A DNA stretch of 64,000 nucleotides from an uncultured Caulobacteraceae bacterium (GCA_903872075.1 CAIQJF010000100.1:1-64000); one strand, 5' to 3'; positions 34,708-44,645 are shown, counted from the stretch's first letter. Made by a program: numbers and translations. Notes: generated from the letters alone by a model not told the origin.

Positions 34708-36162
34708 TTGGCCCCAGCCTTGAGTTGGGCGCCTCAGCCCGGTCCGCAGGCCAAATTCGTCGGCAGCGACGTCTTCGAGGTGGTCTATGGTGGCGCCCGC
34801 GGCGGCGGGAAGACCGACGCCGCGCTTGGCGATTTCATGTTCCACGCCCGACTGTACGGCTCGGCGGCGCGGGGCCTGTTGGTCCGCCGGCATCGCATCG
34901 CCCTTGAGCCCACCATCGCGAGGGCGCGACAGATTTTCGCGGCCCACGGTGAACACCAGGGTGCGGTGTGGCGCGATTCGAAGTCGCGTTTCGAGTGGCC
35001 GAACGGGGCGGTGCTCTATTGTCGCCATCTGGACAAGGACATCGACGCGGATCTGTACCAGGGCCACGACTATAGCCGCGTCTATGTCGAAGAGTTGACC
35101 CAGTTCCCCAATCCGGGGCCTGTGGACAAGCTCAAGGCCACCCTGCGCAGCGCCGCCGGCGCGCCCTGCGGCTTTCGCGCCACGTGCAACCCCGGCGGCC
35201 CAGGCCACAACTGGGTAAAGGCCCGCTACATCGATGGCGACGGTCGAAATGCCCGCAAAGAACCGTTCCGAGATCCCTTCACCGGCGGAGTGAGGTTACT
35301 CGACCGCCTCTTCATTCCCGCGCGTCTGACCGACAATCCGGCCCTGCTGAGCCAGGATCCCGACTATGTCTCTCGCCTCCAGCAGACCGGCTCGGTCGAG
35401 CTGGTCCGCGCCTGGCTGGAGGGCGACTGGAACATCATCCAGGGCGCATTCTTCGACAAATGGTCCAACCGCAACATCGTCGCGCCCTTCCCCATCCCCC
35501 ACGACTGGACGCGCATCCGGGCCTTCGATTGGGGCTACGCCAAGCCGTTCAGCATCGGTTGGTGGGCCGTGGCCGCCGACGCCCGCACGGTACGGGAAGG
35601 GCTCGTCCTGCCGCGGGGCGCGCTGGTCCGCTACCGCGAATGGTACGGCTCCACCGGCCGGCCCGATGAGGGCCTGCGTCTGGAAGCGGAGCCCGTGGCG
35701 CGTGGCATCCTGGCCCGCGAAGCGGGCGAGAACATCCGCCACGCCGTGGCCGACCCCTCGATCTTCGCCCAGAACGGCGGCCCGTCGATCGGCGAGCGGA
35801 TGCGAAGAGTGGGGGTCAATTTCCGCGAGGCCGACAACACACGGGTCGGACGCGCGGGCGCCGTGAGCGGTTGGGATCAGGTGCGCGCCCGCATCGCCGG
35901 GACCGACGAGGGCCCGCTTCTGGCCGTCTTCGACACCTGTCGGGACTTCATCCGCACAGTGCCGGTGCTGCAGCACGACCGCATGCGCGCCGAGGACCTC
36001 GACACGGATGCCGAGGACCATATCGCCGACGAGACCCGTTATGCCTGCCTGACCCGGCCTCTGGCCGCCAGGACGCCCGCGCCGGCCCTGACCGCCGATG
36101 AAATCTGGGAGCGGGAGTGGGGGCGTCGTTCAAGCCGCCCCGAGGCGTGGAAGACGCGGTGA
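34708..36162 (+). CDS. Phage terminase large subunit-like protein (orphan)
   Basis: EVVYGGARGGGKTDAALGDFMFHA (Walker A), YSRVYVEELTQFPNPGPVDKLKATLRS, CNPGGPGHNWVKARYID, DWGYAKPFSIGWWAV. Confidence 0.88.
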   Translation: MAPALSWAPQPGPQAKFVGSDVFEVVYGGARGGGKTDAALGDFMFHARLYGSAARGLLVRRHRIALEPTIARARQIFAAHGEHQGAVWRDSKSRFEWPNGAVLYCRHLDKDIDADLYQGHDYSRVYVEELTQFPNPGPVDKLKATLRSAAGAPCGFRATCNPGGPGHNWVKARYIDGDGRNARKEPFRDPFTGGVRLLDRLFIPARLTDNPALLSQDPDYVSRLQQTGSVELVRAWLEGDWNIIQGAFFDKWSNRNIVAPFPIPHDWTRIRAFDWGYAKPFSIGWWAVAADARTVREGLVLPRGALVRYREWYGSTGRPDEGLRLEAEPVARGILAREAGENIRHAVADPSIFAQNGGPSIGERMRRVGVNFREADNTRVGRAGAVSGWDQVRARIAGTDEGPLLAVFDTCRDFIRTVPVLQHDRMRAEDLDTDAEDHIADETRYACLTRPLAARTPAPALTADEIWEREWGRRSSRPEAWKTR

Positions 36163-36180
36163 GGCTCCGAGCCCCACAGC

Positions 36181-36531
36181 CTACAACCGAACGCCGATCC
36201 TCGGCCCGATCCAGACAAGCAGCAGGTAGAGCCCCACTGTCAGGGCGCAGCCGGCCCCGAGCGCGGCCCAGAAGGGGGCTCCTCGCCTAAGCAGGGCCGG
36301 CATGAGCAGAAACATCGGCATCGACGGCAGCACGAACCAGAAGGTGGCGGCCGCATGCGCGGCAAGCCGTTCGGGATCGTGGGTGTCGCGCCACAGCCAC
36401 ATCATCCCCAGCACCGACACCAAGGGCAATGCGGCGATGAGGGCGCCGAAGCCCGGCGAGCACTTGGCGATCTCCGACACCGCCGCGATGATCAATCCGG
36501 AGAGCGCGGCCTTGATCAGCAGATAGAGCAT
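36181..36531 (-). CDS. DUF3147 family membrane protein
   Basis: ISEIAKCSPGFGALIAALPLVSVLGMMWLW-type sequence; four TM segments. Confidence 0.8.
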   Translation of the reverse strand: MLYLLIKAALSGLIIAAVSEIAKCSPGFGALIAALPLVSVLGMMWLWRDTHDPERLAAHAAATFWFVLPSMPMFLLMPALLRRGAPFWAALGAGCALTVGLYLLLVWIGPRIGVRL

Positions 36532-36545
36532 CGCCTCTCCTCCGG

Positions 36546-37562
36546 TCAGGTGGCGGCCCCGCCCGGCTTCTCCAGGAGGATGAACCAGGCGTTGTTGAAG
36601 ACGCCTTCATCCAGTCGACGGAACCCTGCGCCTTCGGCCAGGCCGCGCCAGCGCTGTTTCGAGGTCAGGAAGAACGACAGGACATTGGCGACGGCGAACA
36701 TTGACCAGCCCGGCGTCCAGACGATCATCAGAAAGCGACCGCCGGGCTTCAGCACCCGGATCAGTTCGCGCAGACCCTGCCCCTTGGCGGCGCCCAGATG
36801 GTCGTAGACGTGCGCGCTGACGGCGCCGTCGAACGCCCCATCCGGGAACGGCAGAGCGGTCAGATCCGCTGTTTCCGCCGAAACGCGGTCGGAGAGACCC
36901 GCCAGCCGCAGATTGCGGGCCAGCAGGGCGCGACCGCCGCCGTCGATATAGCCGGCGTCGAACCTGTCCACGCCCACGATGCGGACACCCTTCACGACCC
37001 GCGCCAGGGCGATCGAGGTTCGTCCCGCGCCGCAGCCGGCGTCCAGGACGACATCGGCCTCGGACAGCGCCAGGTCGACGAGGGGCAGAACCATGTGATC
37101 GGGGCGACGGAACCCCCGCATGATGACATTGCCAGCCAAGAAGCTGGTGGCCAGCGCCACAAGACCGAAGCCGAGGAGCCAGAGGCGCGGCGCGGCGACC
37201 TCCACCGCCACGGCCGCCGCGGCGCTGATCAGCGCCGCGATGGCCAGACCGTTCATCCAGCCGGGGCCCCAACCGAAATCGAAACGGGCGTCCTTCTTGG
37301 CGCGCGCCTCGGCGCCGGTCCAGCGGCGGAGCAGCGGGCCCAGTCCGCGCGCGGGCCCCATGGCCAGCGAGGCGACCAGCACCACCGCCCCCACCAGGTG
37401 GAAGCCGGCAAAAAACAGGATCGACTTCGAGATCACGGTGAGGCCCGGCACATAGATCAGCAGCACGAGACCAGCGGCGACGCCGACAAATCCCATCAGC
37501 CACATATGGCCGTGCATCGATCGGGCCGGCTTCAGGCGAGGGCGGGGTGAGGGATCGGTCAT
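36546..37562 (-). CDS. Membrane-anchored class I SAM-dependent methyltransferase
   Basis: N-terminal TM helices; VVLDAGCGAGRTSIALARVVKGVRIVGVDRFDAGYI; ALPFPDGAFDGAVSAHVYDHL. Confidence 0.88.
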   Translation of the reverse strand: MTDPSPRPRLKPARSMHGHMWLMGFVGVAAGLVLLIYVPGLTVISKSILFFAGFHLVGAVVLVASLAMGPARGLGPLLRRWTGAEARAKKDARFDFGWGPGWMNGLAIAALISAAAAVAVEVAAPRLWLLGFGLVALATSFLAGNVIMRGFRRPDHMVLPLVDLALSEADVVLDAGCGAGRTSIALARVVKGVRIVGVDRFDAGYIDGGGRALLARNLRLAGLSDRVSAETADLTALPFPDGAFDGAVSAHVYDHLGAAKGQGLRELIRVLKPGGRFLMIVWTPGWSMFAVANVLSFFLTSKQRWRGLAEGAGFRRLDEGVFNNAWFILLEKPGGAAT

Positions 37563-37692
37563 GGCGGTCCGTCGATGGCATGCTGCGGAAGACCCTGGAC
37601 TCCTATCGGCCTTCCCGGCCAAGTTGCCGGACAAACCGGCCTGAATGTCGGTTTTCGGACAGTCGCGGCCATTTGTCGGATGGGAGATCAAG

Positions 37693-38262
37693 GTGACCGA
37701 CATCATCACGGATGGCCTGTCGGGGAGCGATGGGCTGGATCGCCGGGCGCAGCGTAGCCGTTCGGCCCTGGTGGCCGCCTTCGTCAGCTTGGTTCTGCAG
37801 CGGCGCTATGACGCCATCTCGGTCGGCGAGATCGCGGACGCCGCAGGCGTTGGACGGAGCACCTTCTACGATCACTTCCGCAACAAGGACGACCTGCTTC
37901 GCGAGGGCCTGAAGCAGCCGTTCGCGATCCTGGCCGGCATGGTCGATGGCGGGGATCCGGCCCGAGAGCACGAGGTCGTGGAGCATTTCTGGGAGAACCG
38001 GCGCGTCGGCAACGTCCTGTTCGCCGGCGCGACCCGCCAGATTCTCACTCAGGCGCTATGCGCGGCCTTCGAACGCCGGCTTGCCCTCTCGCGGCGGGCG
38101 CCGCCCGATCTACCCGTCGGCCTTGCCGCCGCCTGGCTGGCCGCCGCGCAGGTCGGCCTGCTTGCAGAGTGGTTGACGGGTCACACCCCATGTTCGTCCG
38201 CGGTGATCGTCGGCGCCCTTCGCCGGCTCACCGTGACGGGACTGAGCCGGGGCGGTCAGTGA
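37693..38262 (+). CDS. TetR/AcrR-family transcriptional regulator
   Basis: ALVAAFVSLVLQRRYDAISVGEIADAAGVGRSTFYDHFRNKDDLLREGL. Confidence 0.92.
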   Translation: MTDIITDGLSGSDGLDRRAQRSRSALVAAFVSLVLQRRYDAISVGEIADAAGVGRSTFYDHFRNKDDLLREGLKQPFAILAGMVDGGDPAREHEVVEHFWENRRVGNVLFAGATRQILTQALCAAFERRLALSRRAPPDLPVGLAAAWLAAAQVGLLAEWLTGHTPCSSAVIVGALRRLTVTGLSRGGQ

Positions 38263-38280
38263 CTCCGGGCGGTCGTTGAC

Positions 38281-39021
38281 GTGTCCCACCGCGACGGCGC
38301 ACAGACCCAGCCCATGACCGCCCTCCACCCCCTTGACCGTCCCGCCTGGGGCGCGCTGACCGGCCGCCAGAAACCGCTCGCCCTCGGGGCGCCGCCGGCT
38401 TTGCGGTTCGATCCGGCCTTCGGACCGTTCGCGGCCACGGCGGACGATTCACCCGAGAGCCTCGCCGCCCTGGCCGCCTTGATCGGCGCCACGGAGTCGG
38501 TCGTGCTGCTTCAGGCCGAGGCCTCGCCAACCCCGCCCGGGACGCGCGCGGTGTTCCAGGCCGGCGCCGTCCAGATGGTCGCCGGATCCTTCTCCGCGCC
38601 AGCGCACGTCGCTGATATCGTCGAACTGACAGGAGCGGACGCGCCCGAGATGCTGGCGCTCGCCACCCTGACGAAGCCGGGGCCGTTCAGCACGCGGACC
38701 CATGAACTCGGAACCTTCTTCGGCGTCCGGGTGAACGGCGTTCTCGCCGCCATGGCCGGCGAACGTATGCGGCCGGACGGCTACACCGAGGTCAGCGGGG
38801 TCTGCACGCGCCCGGATCATCGTGGGAAAGGCTACGGCGGACGCCTCACGCAGATGGTCGCCAGCCGAATCCAGGCGCGTGGCGACGTGCCGTTCCTTCA
38901 CGCCATGGACGACAACCCCGCCGCGATCAGCCTCTACGAATCTCTGGGCTTCGTCATCCGGCGGTCGTTCAGCGTGACGGTTCTGGTGGGCGAGGGCGCG
39001 CACGCCGCGCCGCCGCATTGA
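38281..39021 (+). CDS. GNAT-family N-acetyltransferase (FR47-like)
   Basis: EVSGVCTRPDHRGKGYGGRLTQMVASRIQARGDVPFLHAMDDNPAAISLYESLGF. Confidence 0.92.
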   Translation: MSHRDGAQTQPMTALHPLDRPAWGALTGRQKPLALGAPPALRFDPAFGPFAATADDSPESLAALAALIGATESVVLLQAEASPTPPGTRAVFQAGAVQMVAGSFSAPAHVADIVELTGADAPEMLALATLTKPGPFSTRTHELGTFFGVRVNGVLAAMAGERMRPDGYTEVSGVCTRPDHRGKGYGGRLTQMVASRIQARGDVPFLHAMDDNPAAISLYESLGFVIRRSFSVTVLVGEGAHAAPPH

Positions 39022-39036
39022 GCTGAGGCGGGTCGC

Positions 39037-39588
39037 CTAGTCTCCGCGCGAGATATTGACCACCGTCGCGGGCTTGGCGTCGTCACAATAGATCTGGATG
39101 TCGACCTTCTGGTCCGGCCAGATCCAATGGCGCCAACCGCGGCTGTCGACGAACTCCGTGGGTGGCCCATAGGCGGCGATCAGAGCCTCTTTCACCGCCT
39201 CGCGGGTCGGCAGCCCCTCGAAATAGAGATTGCCGCTGAACAGACGGCCGTGGTCGTAGGCGAGGTCCATGTGGCGCAATGGAACGCCGCGGAACACCGG
39301 CGGCGCAGTCGCGGGAACATACACCGTCACACCGTTGGACCGCGGCTTGCCCGCGCGTTTGAGATCCTGCGTCGGCGGCGATCCCCAGGACCAGCCCATG
39401 ACACCGTCCGGCGCGGTGGGCGCGATAGGCGCGGTGGTCGGCGCCGGGGCAATGTTCGCCGCCGCCGAGGCGATCGGCGGCGCCGCTAGAGCGAACAGAC
39501 CGGCGCACACCGCCAAGCCAGCCAGGACGTTCGCCGGGACCATCTTGCGCCAATCCGATCCACCTGTTGCGCGAGAGGATCCCGGCAA
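39037..39588 (-). CDS. Hypothetical secreted protein
   Basis: ORF with signal peptide-like LAGLAVCAGLFALAAPPIASAAA; RGVPLRHMDLAYDHGRLFSGNLYFEGLPTREAVKEALIAAYG. Confidence 0.65.
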   Translation of the reverse strand: MPGSSRATGGSDWRKMVPANVLAGLAVCAGLFALAAPPIASAAANIAPAPTTAPIAPTAPDGVMGWSWGSPPTQDLKRAGKPRSNGVTVYVPATAPPVFRGVPLRHMDLAYDHGRLFSGNLYFEGLPTREAVKEALIAAYGPPTEFVDSRGWRHWIWPDQKVDIQIYCDDAKPATVVNISRGD

Positions 39589-39667
39589 GACTCGTCGACA
39601 GGCCTTGCACGCCGCGACGCGGCTTATCCTCCAAATCCGCCCGGCCGGCGCCAGCGTCGGAAAACCC

Positions 39668-40189
39668 TTACAAGGTCCGGAAGAACACGGTGGTGTCGCA
39701 GGGCCGGCCGTCGGGAAACAGGGCGTAGTTCGGGATCACGCCAACCCTTTCCCAACCCAGACGCGCATAGAGGCGCTCGGCGTCGCCGCCGGTCACGGTG
39801 TCCAGCACAAGCAGGGTCTTGCCCGCCGCCCGCGCGGCGTCTTCGGCGGCGCGCATCAGCCGCGCGCCCAGGCCTCGCCGGCGGGCGTTACCGCGCACCA
39901 GCATCTTCGCCACGTCGGCGCGATGCGGCTGATTCTCGGGGCCGGCGAAGACGAGTTGCACCGTGCCGAGCAAGGCGCCGACCTTGTCCTCAGCCACAAG
40001 CAGGATCCGCTCGCCCGCGGCCACGCCCTCGGCGACCCCGGCCCAGAAGGCTTCGGCCCGGTCTCGTGTCAGCGGCGCCATGAAGCTCACCGACGCGCCC
40101 CGGTCCACGCAGTCGATCAGCACATCGGCCAGGTCCTCGATCGCGGCCCATGCCGACGGCCCGTCCAGGACGCGAATGGTGTCGGTCAC
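39668..40189 (-). CDS. GNAT-family N-acetyltransferase
   Basis: KMLVRGNARRRGLGARLMRAAEDAARAAGKTLLVLDTVTGGDAERLYARLGWERVG; GTG start. Confidence 0.9.
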   Translation of the reverse strand: MTDTIRVLDGPSAWAAIEDLADVLIDCVDRGASVSFMAPLTRDRAEAFWAGVAEGVAAGERILLVAEDKVGALLGTVQLVFAGPENQPHRADVAKMLVRGNARRRGLGARLMRAAEDAARAAGKTLLVLDTVTGGDAERLYARLGWERVGVIPNYALFPDGRPCDTTVFFRTL

Positions 40190-40196
40190 TGTGGGG

Positions 40197-41930
40197 TCAG
40201 GGGTTGCGCGCCGCGGCTGTGGTGTCGCGGATCGCCTTGAATTCGGACCGATCCGGCCAACCCGGCCACTCGCGGTTGTTGGCCAGGTAGTCGCCCAGAG
40301 ACCGATAGACTTCCAGGTCCGCCGCCGCCCCCGACAGGTCCCAATCCGGGTTCCATTCGTCGGCGGGCTGATGATAGCGCTTGGCCACATAGTCCTTGTG
40401 CGCCGCTTCTCCACCCGCATTGCCGCCCTTTACCAGATGCAGGCCGGCGGTGAGGGTGAGCGCTGGAACCCCGACCTTGGCCAGAGAGAAGTGGTCGGCG
40501 CGGTAGTAGCTGCCCTCCTCCAGGTGGCTGTCGTGATTGTAGGTGCGGCCCTGCGCGGTGGTGAACCTGGCCACCAGCCTGTCGAGGTCGGCGTCGCCCT
40601 TGCCGCGCGTCGACAGGTTCCAGGCCCGGCCATTGACGTTCATGACGTCGAGATTGAGCAGGCCGACGGTCGTTCCCAGCGGCGCGAGGGGATGAGCCGC
40701 GTAATACTCCGAGCCCAGAAGGCCCTTCTCCTCGGCCGTGAACGCCACGAACCAGAGACTGCGCCGAGGCTTGGGGTCGGCCTTGAGCACGCGCGCCAGT
40801 TCCAGGAGCCCGGCGACGCCGGTCGCATTGTCCACCGCCCCGTTATAGATCTTGTCGCCCCGGGCGTCGGGCAGGCCGATCCCCAGGTGGTCCCAGTGCG
40901 CGCCGAACAGAAGCGCCTCTCCAGGGTGCGTCGTCCCCCGAATCCTACCCACCACATTGTGGCTGACGATCGTGCTGGTCGCCACGGCGTAGTCGGCCGA
41001 AAACCCGGCCCCAGCCAGGACTGCCGGCGTGAAACCGAGCGTCCGCGCCCGCGCCTTTTCGGCCTCGAAGTCCAGCCCGGCGGCCTTGAACAGGGCGGCG
41101 GCGACATCGCGCTGAATCCACCCCTCGATCAGCGGATGCAGGGCGGCAGGATCGGGCCGAACGATGTCGAACTGCGGGGCGCTGTTGGAGTTCTTGACCG
41201 TGTTCCAGCCATAGGCGGCCGGCGCGGTCTCATGGACGATCAGGACACCAAGCGCCCCACGCCGCGCAGCCTCGGCGTATTTGTAGGTCCAGCGACCGTA
41301 GAGGGTCATGGCCTTGTCGTCGAAGCGGCCATAGAGCGGATCGGCCGGGTCCATCTCGCCGTCGGGATCGTTGATCAGCACGACGGCGATCTTGCCCTTC
41401 AGGTCGATATCCTTGCCGTCCGGACCCTTGAAGTCGTTCCAGCCGCGCTCCGGGGCGGTCACGCCATAGCCGACGAAGACCAGCGGAGCGTCCTTGACCG
41501 TCACGTGGGCGGTCGGAACGAGACTATGCACGACGATGTCGTCGAGTTCCGTCAGCGGGTGACCCTGACCGCCTTCCGTGAAGCTCACCGAGATCGGGCC
41601 CGGAGTCTCGAAACGGCGCAGGGGCACGGCCTGGGTCCAGCCGCCCTTGTCGCCGCCGGGCAGAAGCCCCGCGGCTTTGAACTTGCTGGCGATATAGCCG
41701 ACGGTCTTGGTCTCGCCGGGAGTCCCGGGACCGCGGCCCTCGAAGGCGTCGGAGGCGAGGACACGGATGTGTTCGGAGAGCCGCGCGGCGTCGACATGTG
41801 CGGTCACGCGGCCTGGCGCGAACGGCCCCGGTCCGGTCGGCGCCGTTGCGGCAGCCAGGGCCGGGCCGACGCCCGAGATCCCGGCCAAGAGGGCCAGGGC
41901 GGCGAGCGTTGGGACGGTCGATACCTTCAT
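40197..41930 (-). CDS. M28-family metallopeptidase (aminopeptidase-like)
   Basis: LLFGAHWDHLGIGLPDARGDKIYNGAVDNATGVAGLLELARVLK; VAFTAEEKGLLGSEYYA; signal peptide. Confidence 0.95.
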   Translation of the reverse strand: MKVSTVPTLAALALLAGISGVGPALAAATAPTGPGPFAPGRVTAHVDAARLSEHIRVLASDAFEGRGPGTPGETKTVGYIASKFKAAGLLPGGDKGGWTQAVPLRRFETPGPISVSFTEGGQGHPLTELDDIVVHSLVPTAHVTVKDAPLVFVGYGVTAPERGWNDFKGPDGKDIDLKGKIAVVLINDPDGEMDPADPLYGRFDDKAMTLYGRWTYKYAEAARRGALGVLIVHETAPAAYGWNTVKNSNSAPQFDIVRPDPAALHPLIEGWIQRDVAAALFKAAGLDFEAEKARARTLGFTPAVLAGAGFSADYAVATSTIVSHNVVGRIRGTTHPGEALLFGAHWDHLGIGLPDARGDKIYNGAVDNATGVAGLLELARVLKADPKPRRSLWFVAFTAEEKGLLGSEYYAAHPLAPLGTTVGLLNLDVMNVNGRAWNLSTRGKGDADLDRLVARFTTAQGRTYNHDSHLEEGSYYRADHFSLAKVGVPALTLTAGLHLVKGGNAGGEAAHKDYVAKRYHQPADEWNPDWDLSGAAADLEVYRSLGDYLANNREWPGWPDRSEFKAIRDTTAAARNP

Positions 41931-42457
41931 GGCGCGAGACGCTCCAGCAGGACTGTGTCCCGTCCCTTATAGCGGCTATCCGCATAGCGGCGGTAGCCTA
42001 GCTTGTTCGCCAGGGCGAGGGAGGGCGTGTTGGCGGGATCGATCATACAGACCGTACGCCGATCCAGCATCTCATCGGCCCAGGCGAGCATGGCCTGCGT
42101 CGCCTCCCGCGCAAAACCCTGGCCGTGGGCCCAGGTCATCAGGCTCCAACCCGCCTCGGGAACCCCGATGATGCTGGGTGTGATCTCGCGCCGGAATTCC
42201 GCCAGGCCGATCTCGCCCACGAACCGGCCCGTGGCCGTCTCCCGAACCTGCCAGTAGCCATAGCCGACCAGCGGCCAGAGGCCGCCGTAGCGCAACAGCC
42301 GCGCCCAGACCTCCTGCGGCGGCGAGGGATCGCCGCCCAGATAGCGAACCACCGCCGGGTCCGACCACATGGCCAGGCTGTCCTCATAGTCCGCCGCTGT
42401 GTGCGGCCCCAGGGTCAGCCGCGCCGTGGTCAGCACCGGACAGACCCGCCCGTTCAT
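41927..42457 (-). CDS. GNAT-family N-acetyltransferase (RimJ/RimL-like)
   Basis: LTTARLTLGPHTAADYEDSLAMWSDPAVVRYLGG...GQGFAREATQAMLAWADEML. Confidence 0.92.
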   Translation of the reverse strand: MNGRVCPVLTTARLTLGPHTAADYEDSLAMWSDPAVVRYLGGDPSPPQEVWARLLRYGGLWPLVGYGYWQVRETATGRFVGEIGLAEFRREITPSIIGVPEAGWSLMTWAHGQGFAREATQAMLAWADEMLDRRTVCMIDPANTPSLALANKLGYRRYADSRYKGRDTVLLERLAP

Positions 42458-42906
42458 CCCGCCGCGTCCTCCTCGGCGAGGCTGAGCAGAAAATGGCCGC
42501 GCAGCGCCGCTACGGGCGAGGCCTTGTGCTCCTGCCAGGCCTCCACATGCACATTGGCGATCCGCCGGCCGATCTTGCGCACATCGGCCCGGGCATAGGT
42601 GGTCTGAGCCCGGCCCGGACGCAGATATTCGATGGTCACGTCGATGGTCTTGGGCTGGCGGCGCAGGGGTTCGCGCACCGCCAGCTGGCACAGGGCCGTC
42701 ATCTCCAGGAAGGCGCCGATCACCCCGCCATGCAGGGCCGGGATCAGGACATTGCCCACCAGATGATCCGCGAACGGCAGGATGGCGGTCATCTCGTCGC
42801 CGGCCAGTTCGGCGGTCATGCCGAGAAAGCCCATGTAGGGGGTCGAGGCCAGCAGGGCCGCCAGGCGCTCGGCCCGGCTCTGCGGCGCGAGGCCGGCGGC
42901 GCTCAC
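42454..42906 (-). CDS. PaaI-family thioesterase
   Basis: VGNVLIPALHGGVIGAFLEMTALCQLAVREPLRRQPKTIDVTIEYLRPG: hotdog thioesterase motif. Confidence 0.85.
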   Translation of the reverse strand: MSAAGLAPQSRAERLAALLASTPYMGFLGMTAELAGDEMTAILPFADHLVGNVLIPALHGGVIGAFLEMTALCQLAVREPLRRQPKTIDVTIEYLRPGRAQTTYARADVRKIGRRIANVHVEAWQEHKASPVAALRGHFLLSLAEEDAAG

Positions 42907-43382
42907 GACGCCCCCCCGGGCGCCACGACTGGGCGGGGGCCGGTGAAGGCGAAGGCGGCCTGGGCCGTGGCCACCGGATCGTCCTCGCTGTCCTCGAAGG
43001 CGCTGGCGCGGACGAAGGCGATGGAGCGGGTCAGCCTGTAGCAGCGGGCCAGGGCGATCACCTCGCGCCGCGGCGCGGCCGGGCGCATGTAGTCGATGCG
43101 TAGGTCCAGCGTGGCCATGCCGTATTCCATGATCCCCTGGCCCGCGGCGATCACCGCGCAGGACACCGACAGACCGCAGACATGATCGAGCAGGGTCGTA
43201 ATCACCCCGCCGGCCATCACCCCGGTGTCCGGATCGCCGACAAGTTGCTCGCTCCACGGTACGGCCATGGCCGCGCCCGCGGCGTCGGCCGAGACAAGGC
43301 GGAATTTCAGGGCGGCCGCCTGAGGTGTCCCCTGCGCCATGCGCGCGCCGATCTGGGCCAGGGCTTCTGCATCGAAGGTCAT
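42903..43382 (-). CDS. PaaI-family thioesterase
   Basis: VGDPDTGVMAGGVITTLLDHVCGLSVSCAVIAAGQGIMEYGMATLDLRIDYMRPA; translationally coupled with 42454..42906. Confidence 0.88.
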   Translation of the reverse strand: MTFDAEALAQIGARMAQGTPQAAALKFRLVSADAAGAAMAVPWSEQLVGDPDTGVMAGGVITTLLDHVCGLSVSCAVIAAGQGIMEYGMATLDLRIDYMRPAAPRREVIALARCYRLTRSIAFVRASAFEDSEDDPVATAQAAFAFTGPRPVVAPGGAS

Positions 43383-43466
43383 GGGTCCCTTATAGAAACA
43401 ATCCCGCGCGGCCGCCTATACGCCCGCTGTCCTTGGCGTTGCGATTTGGCCGGAGAGACCGTTTTC

Positions 43467-43612
43467 ACCACAGAGGCACAGAGGACACAGGGGTTCGCGG
43501 GGCGCCGCGGCCCTGGCGGCGAAGCCGCTGTAGGCCCAAGTTGGACTTGGTGACGCTTCGCGTCGCAGACGACGAAGGCGGGATACCCTCTGTGTCTCTG
43601 TGTCTCTGTGGT
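43467..43612. repeat. Inverted-repeat intergenic element with CACAGAG-rich arms
   Basis: Left arm ACCACAGAGGCACAGAGGACACAGGGG (43467..43493); right arm CCCTCTGTGTCTCTGTGTCTCTGTGGT (43586..43612), its near reverse complement. Confidence 0.85.
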
Positions 43613-43631
43613 TAACTCCCCCCAACCCGCC

Positions 43632-44639
43632 ATGATCAGACCCCAGGACCTCCTCCACCCCCGTCCCGAGGGGCTCTATTGCCCGCCGGGCGATTTCTAC
43701 ATCGACCCCACCCGTGCGGTGGATCGGGCGGTGATCACCCATGGCCACGCCGACCACGCCCGGGCCGGCCACGGAGCCGCGTTCGCCACGCCGGAGACCC
43801 TGGCGATCATGCAGGTTCGCTACGGCGCGAACTTCGCCGGTTCGGCCCAGGCCATGACCTACGGCGAGACAATCAGGCGTGATGGCGTCGCGGTCACCCT
43901 CGTTCCGGCGGGACATGTCCTCGGCTCGGCCCAGGCTGTGGTGCGCTGGAAGGGACTGACCATGGTGGTCAGCGGCGACTACAAGCGCCGGCGCGATCCC
44001 ACCTGCACGGCATTCGAACCTGTCCAGTGCGATGTCTTCGTCACCGAGGCCACCTTCGCCCTGCCGGTGTTTCGCCATCCGCCTGACACCGGCGAGATCG
44101 CCCGCCTGCTCCACTCCGTCGCCCAGTTCCCCGAGCGCAGCCACGTGGTCGGGGCCTACAGCCTCGGCAAGGCCCAGCGTGTGATCCGACTGCTGCGCGA
44201 GGCCGGCTGGGACCGGACACTCTATGTGCACGGCGCGCTGGAACGGCTGAATGCGCTCTACGAAGGCTTCGGCGTCGATCTCGGGCCTCTCGCACCGGCC
44301 ACCGGCGCGAGCAAGGCCGAGCTGACCGGCCAGATCGCCATCGCGCCGCCGTCGGCGCTCGCGACCCCCTGGGCCCGGCGGTTCCCCGACCCGGTGGACG
44401 CCTTCGCCTCGGGCTGGATGCGCATCCGCGCCCGGGCGCGGCAGCAGGGCGTGGAACTGCCGCTGATCCTCTCCGATCACGCGGACTGGGACGAGCTCAC
44501 CGCCACCCTGGCCGAACTGCACCCCGGCGAGGTGTGGATCACCCATGGTCGCGAGGAGGCCCTGGCCCGCTGGTGCGATCTGAACGGCCTGCCCGCCCGC
44601 GCCCTGGCCCTGGTGGGCTATGAGGACGAGGGGGACTGA
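43632..44639 (+). CDS. Ligase-associated DNA exonuclease (metallo-beta-lactamase/beta-CASP fold)
   Basis: GLYCPPGDFYIDPTRAVDRAVITHGHADHARAGHGAAFATPETLAIM; ILSDHADWDELTATLAELHPGEVWITHGREEALARWC. Confidence 0.95.
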   Translation: MIRPQDLLHPRPEGLYCPPGDFYIDPTRAVDRAVITHGHADHARAGHGAAFATPETLAIMQVRYGANFAGSAQAMTYGETIRRDGVAVTLVPAGHVLGSAQAVVRWKGLTMVVSGDYKRRRDPTCTAFEPVQCDVFVTEATFALPVFRHPPDTGEIARLLHSVAQFPERSHVVGAYSLGKAQRVIRLLREAGWDRTLYVHGALERLNALYEGFGVDLGPLAPATGASKAELTGQIAIAPPSALATPWARRFPDPVDAFASGWMRIRARARQQGVELPLILSDHADWDELTATLAELHPGEVWITHGREEALARWCDLNGLPARALALVGYEDEGD

Positions 44640-44645
44640 TCGCCC

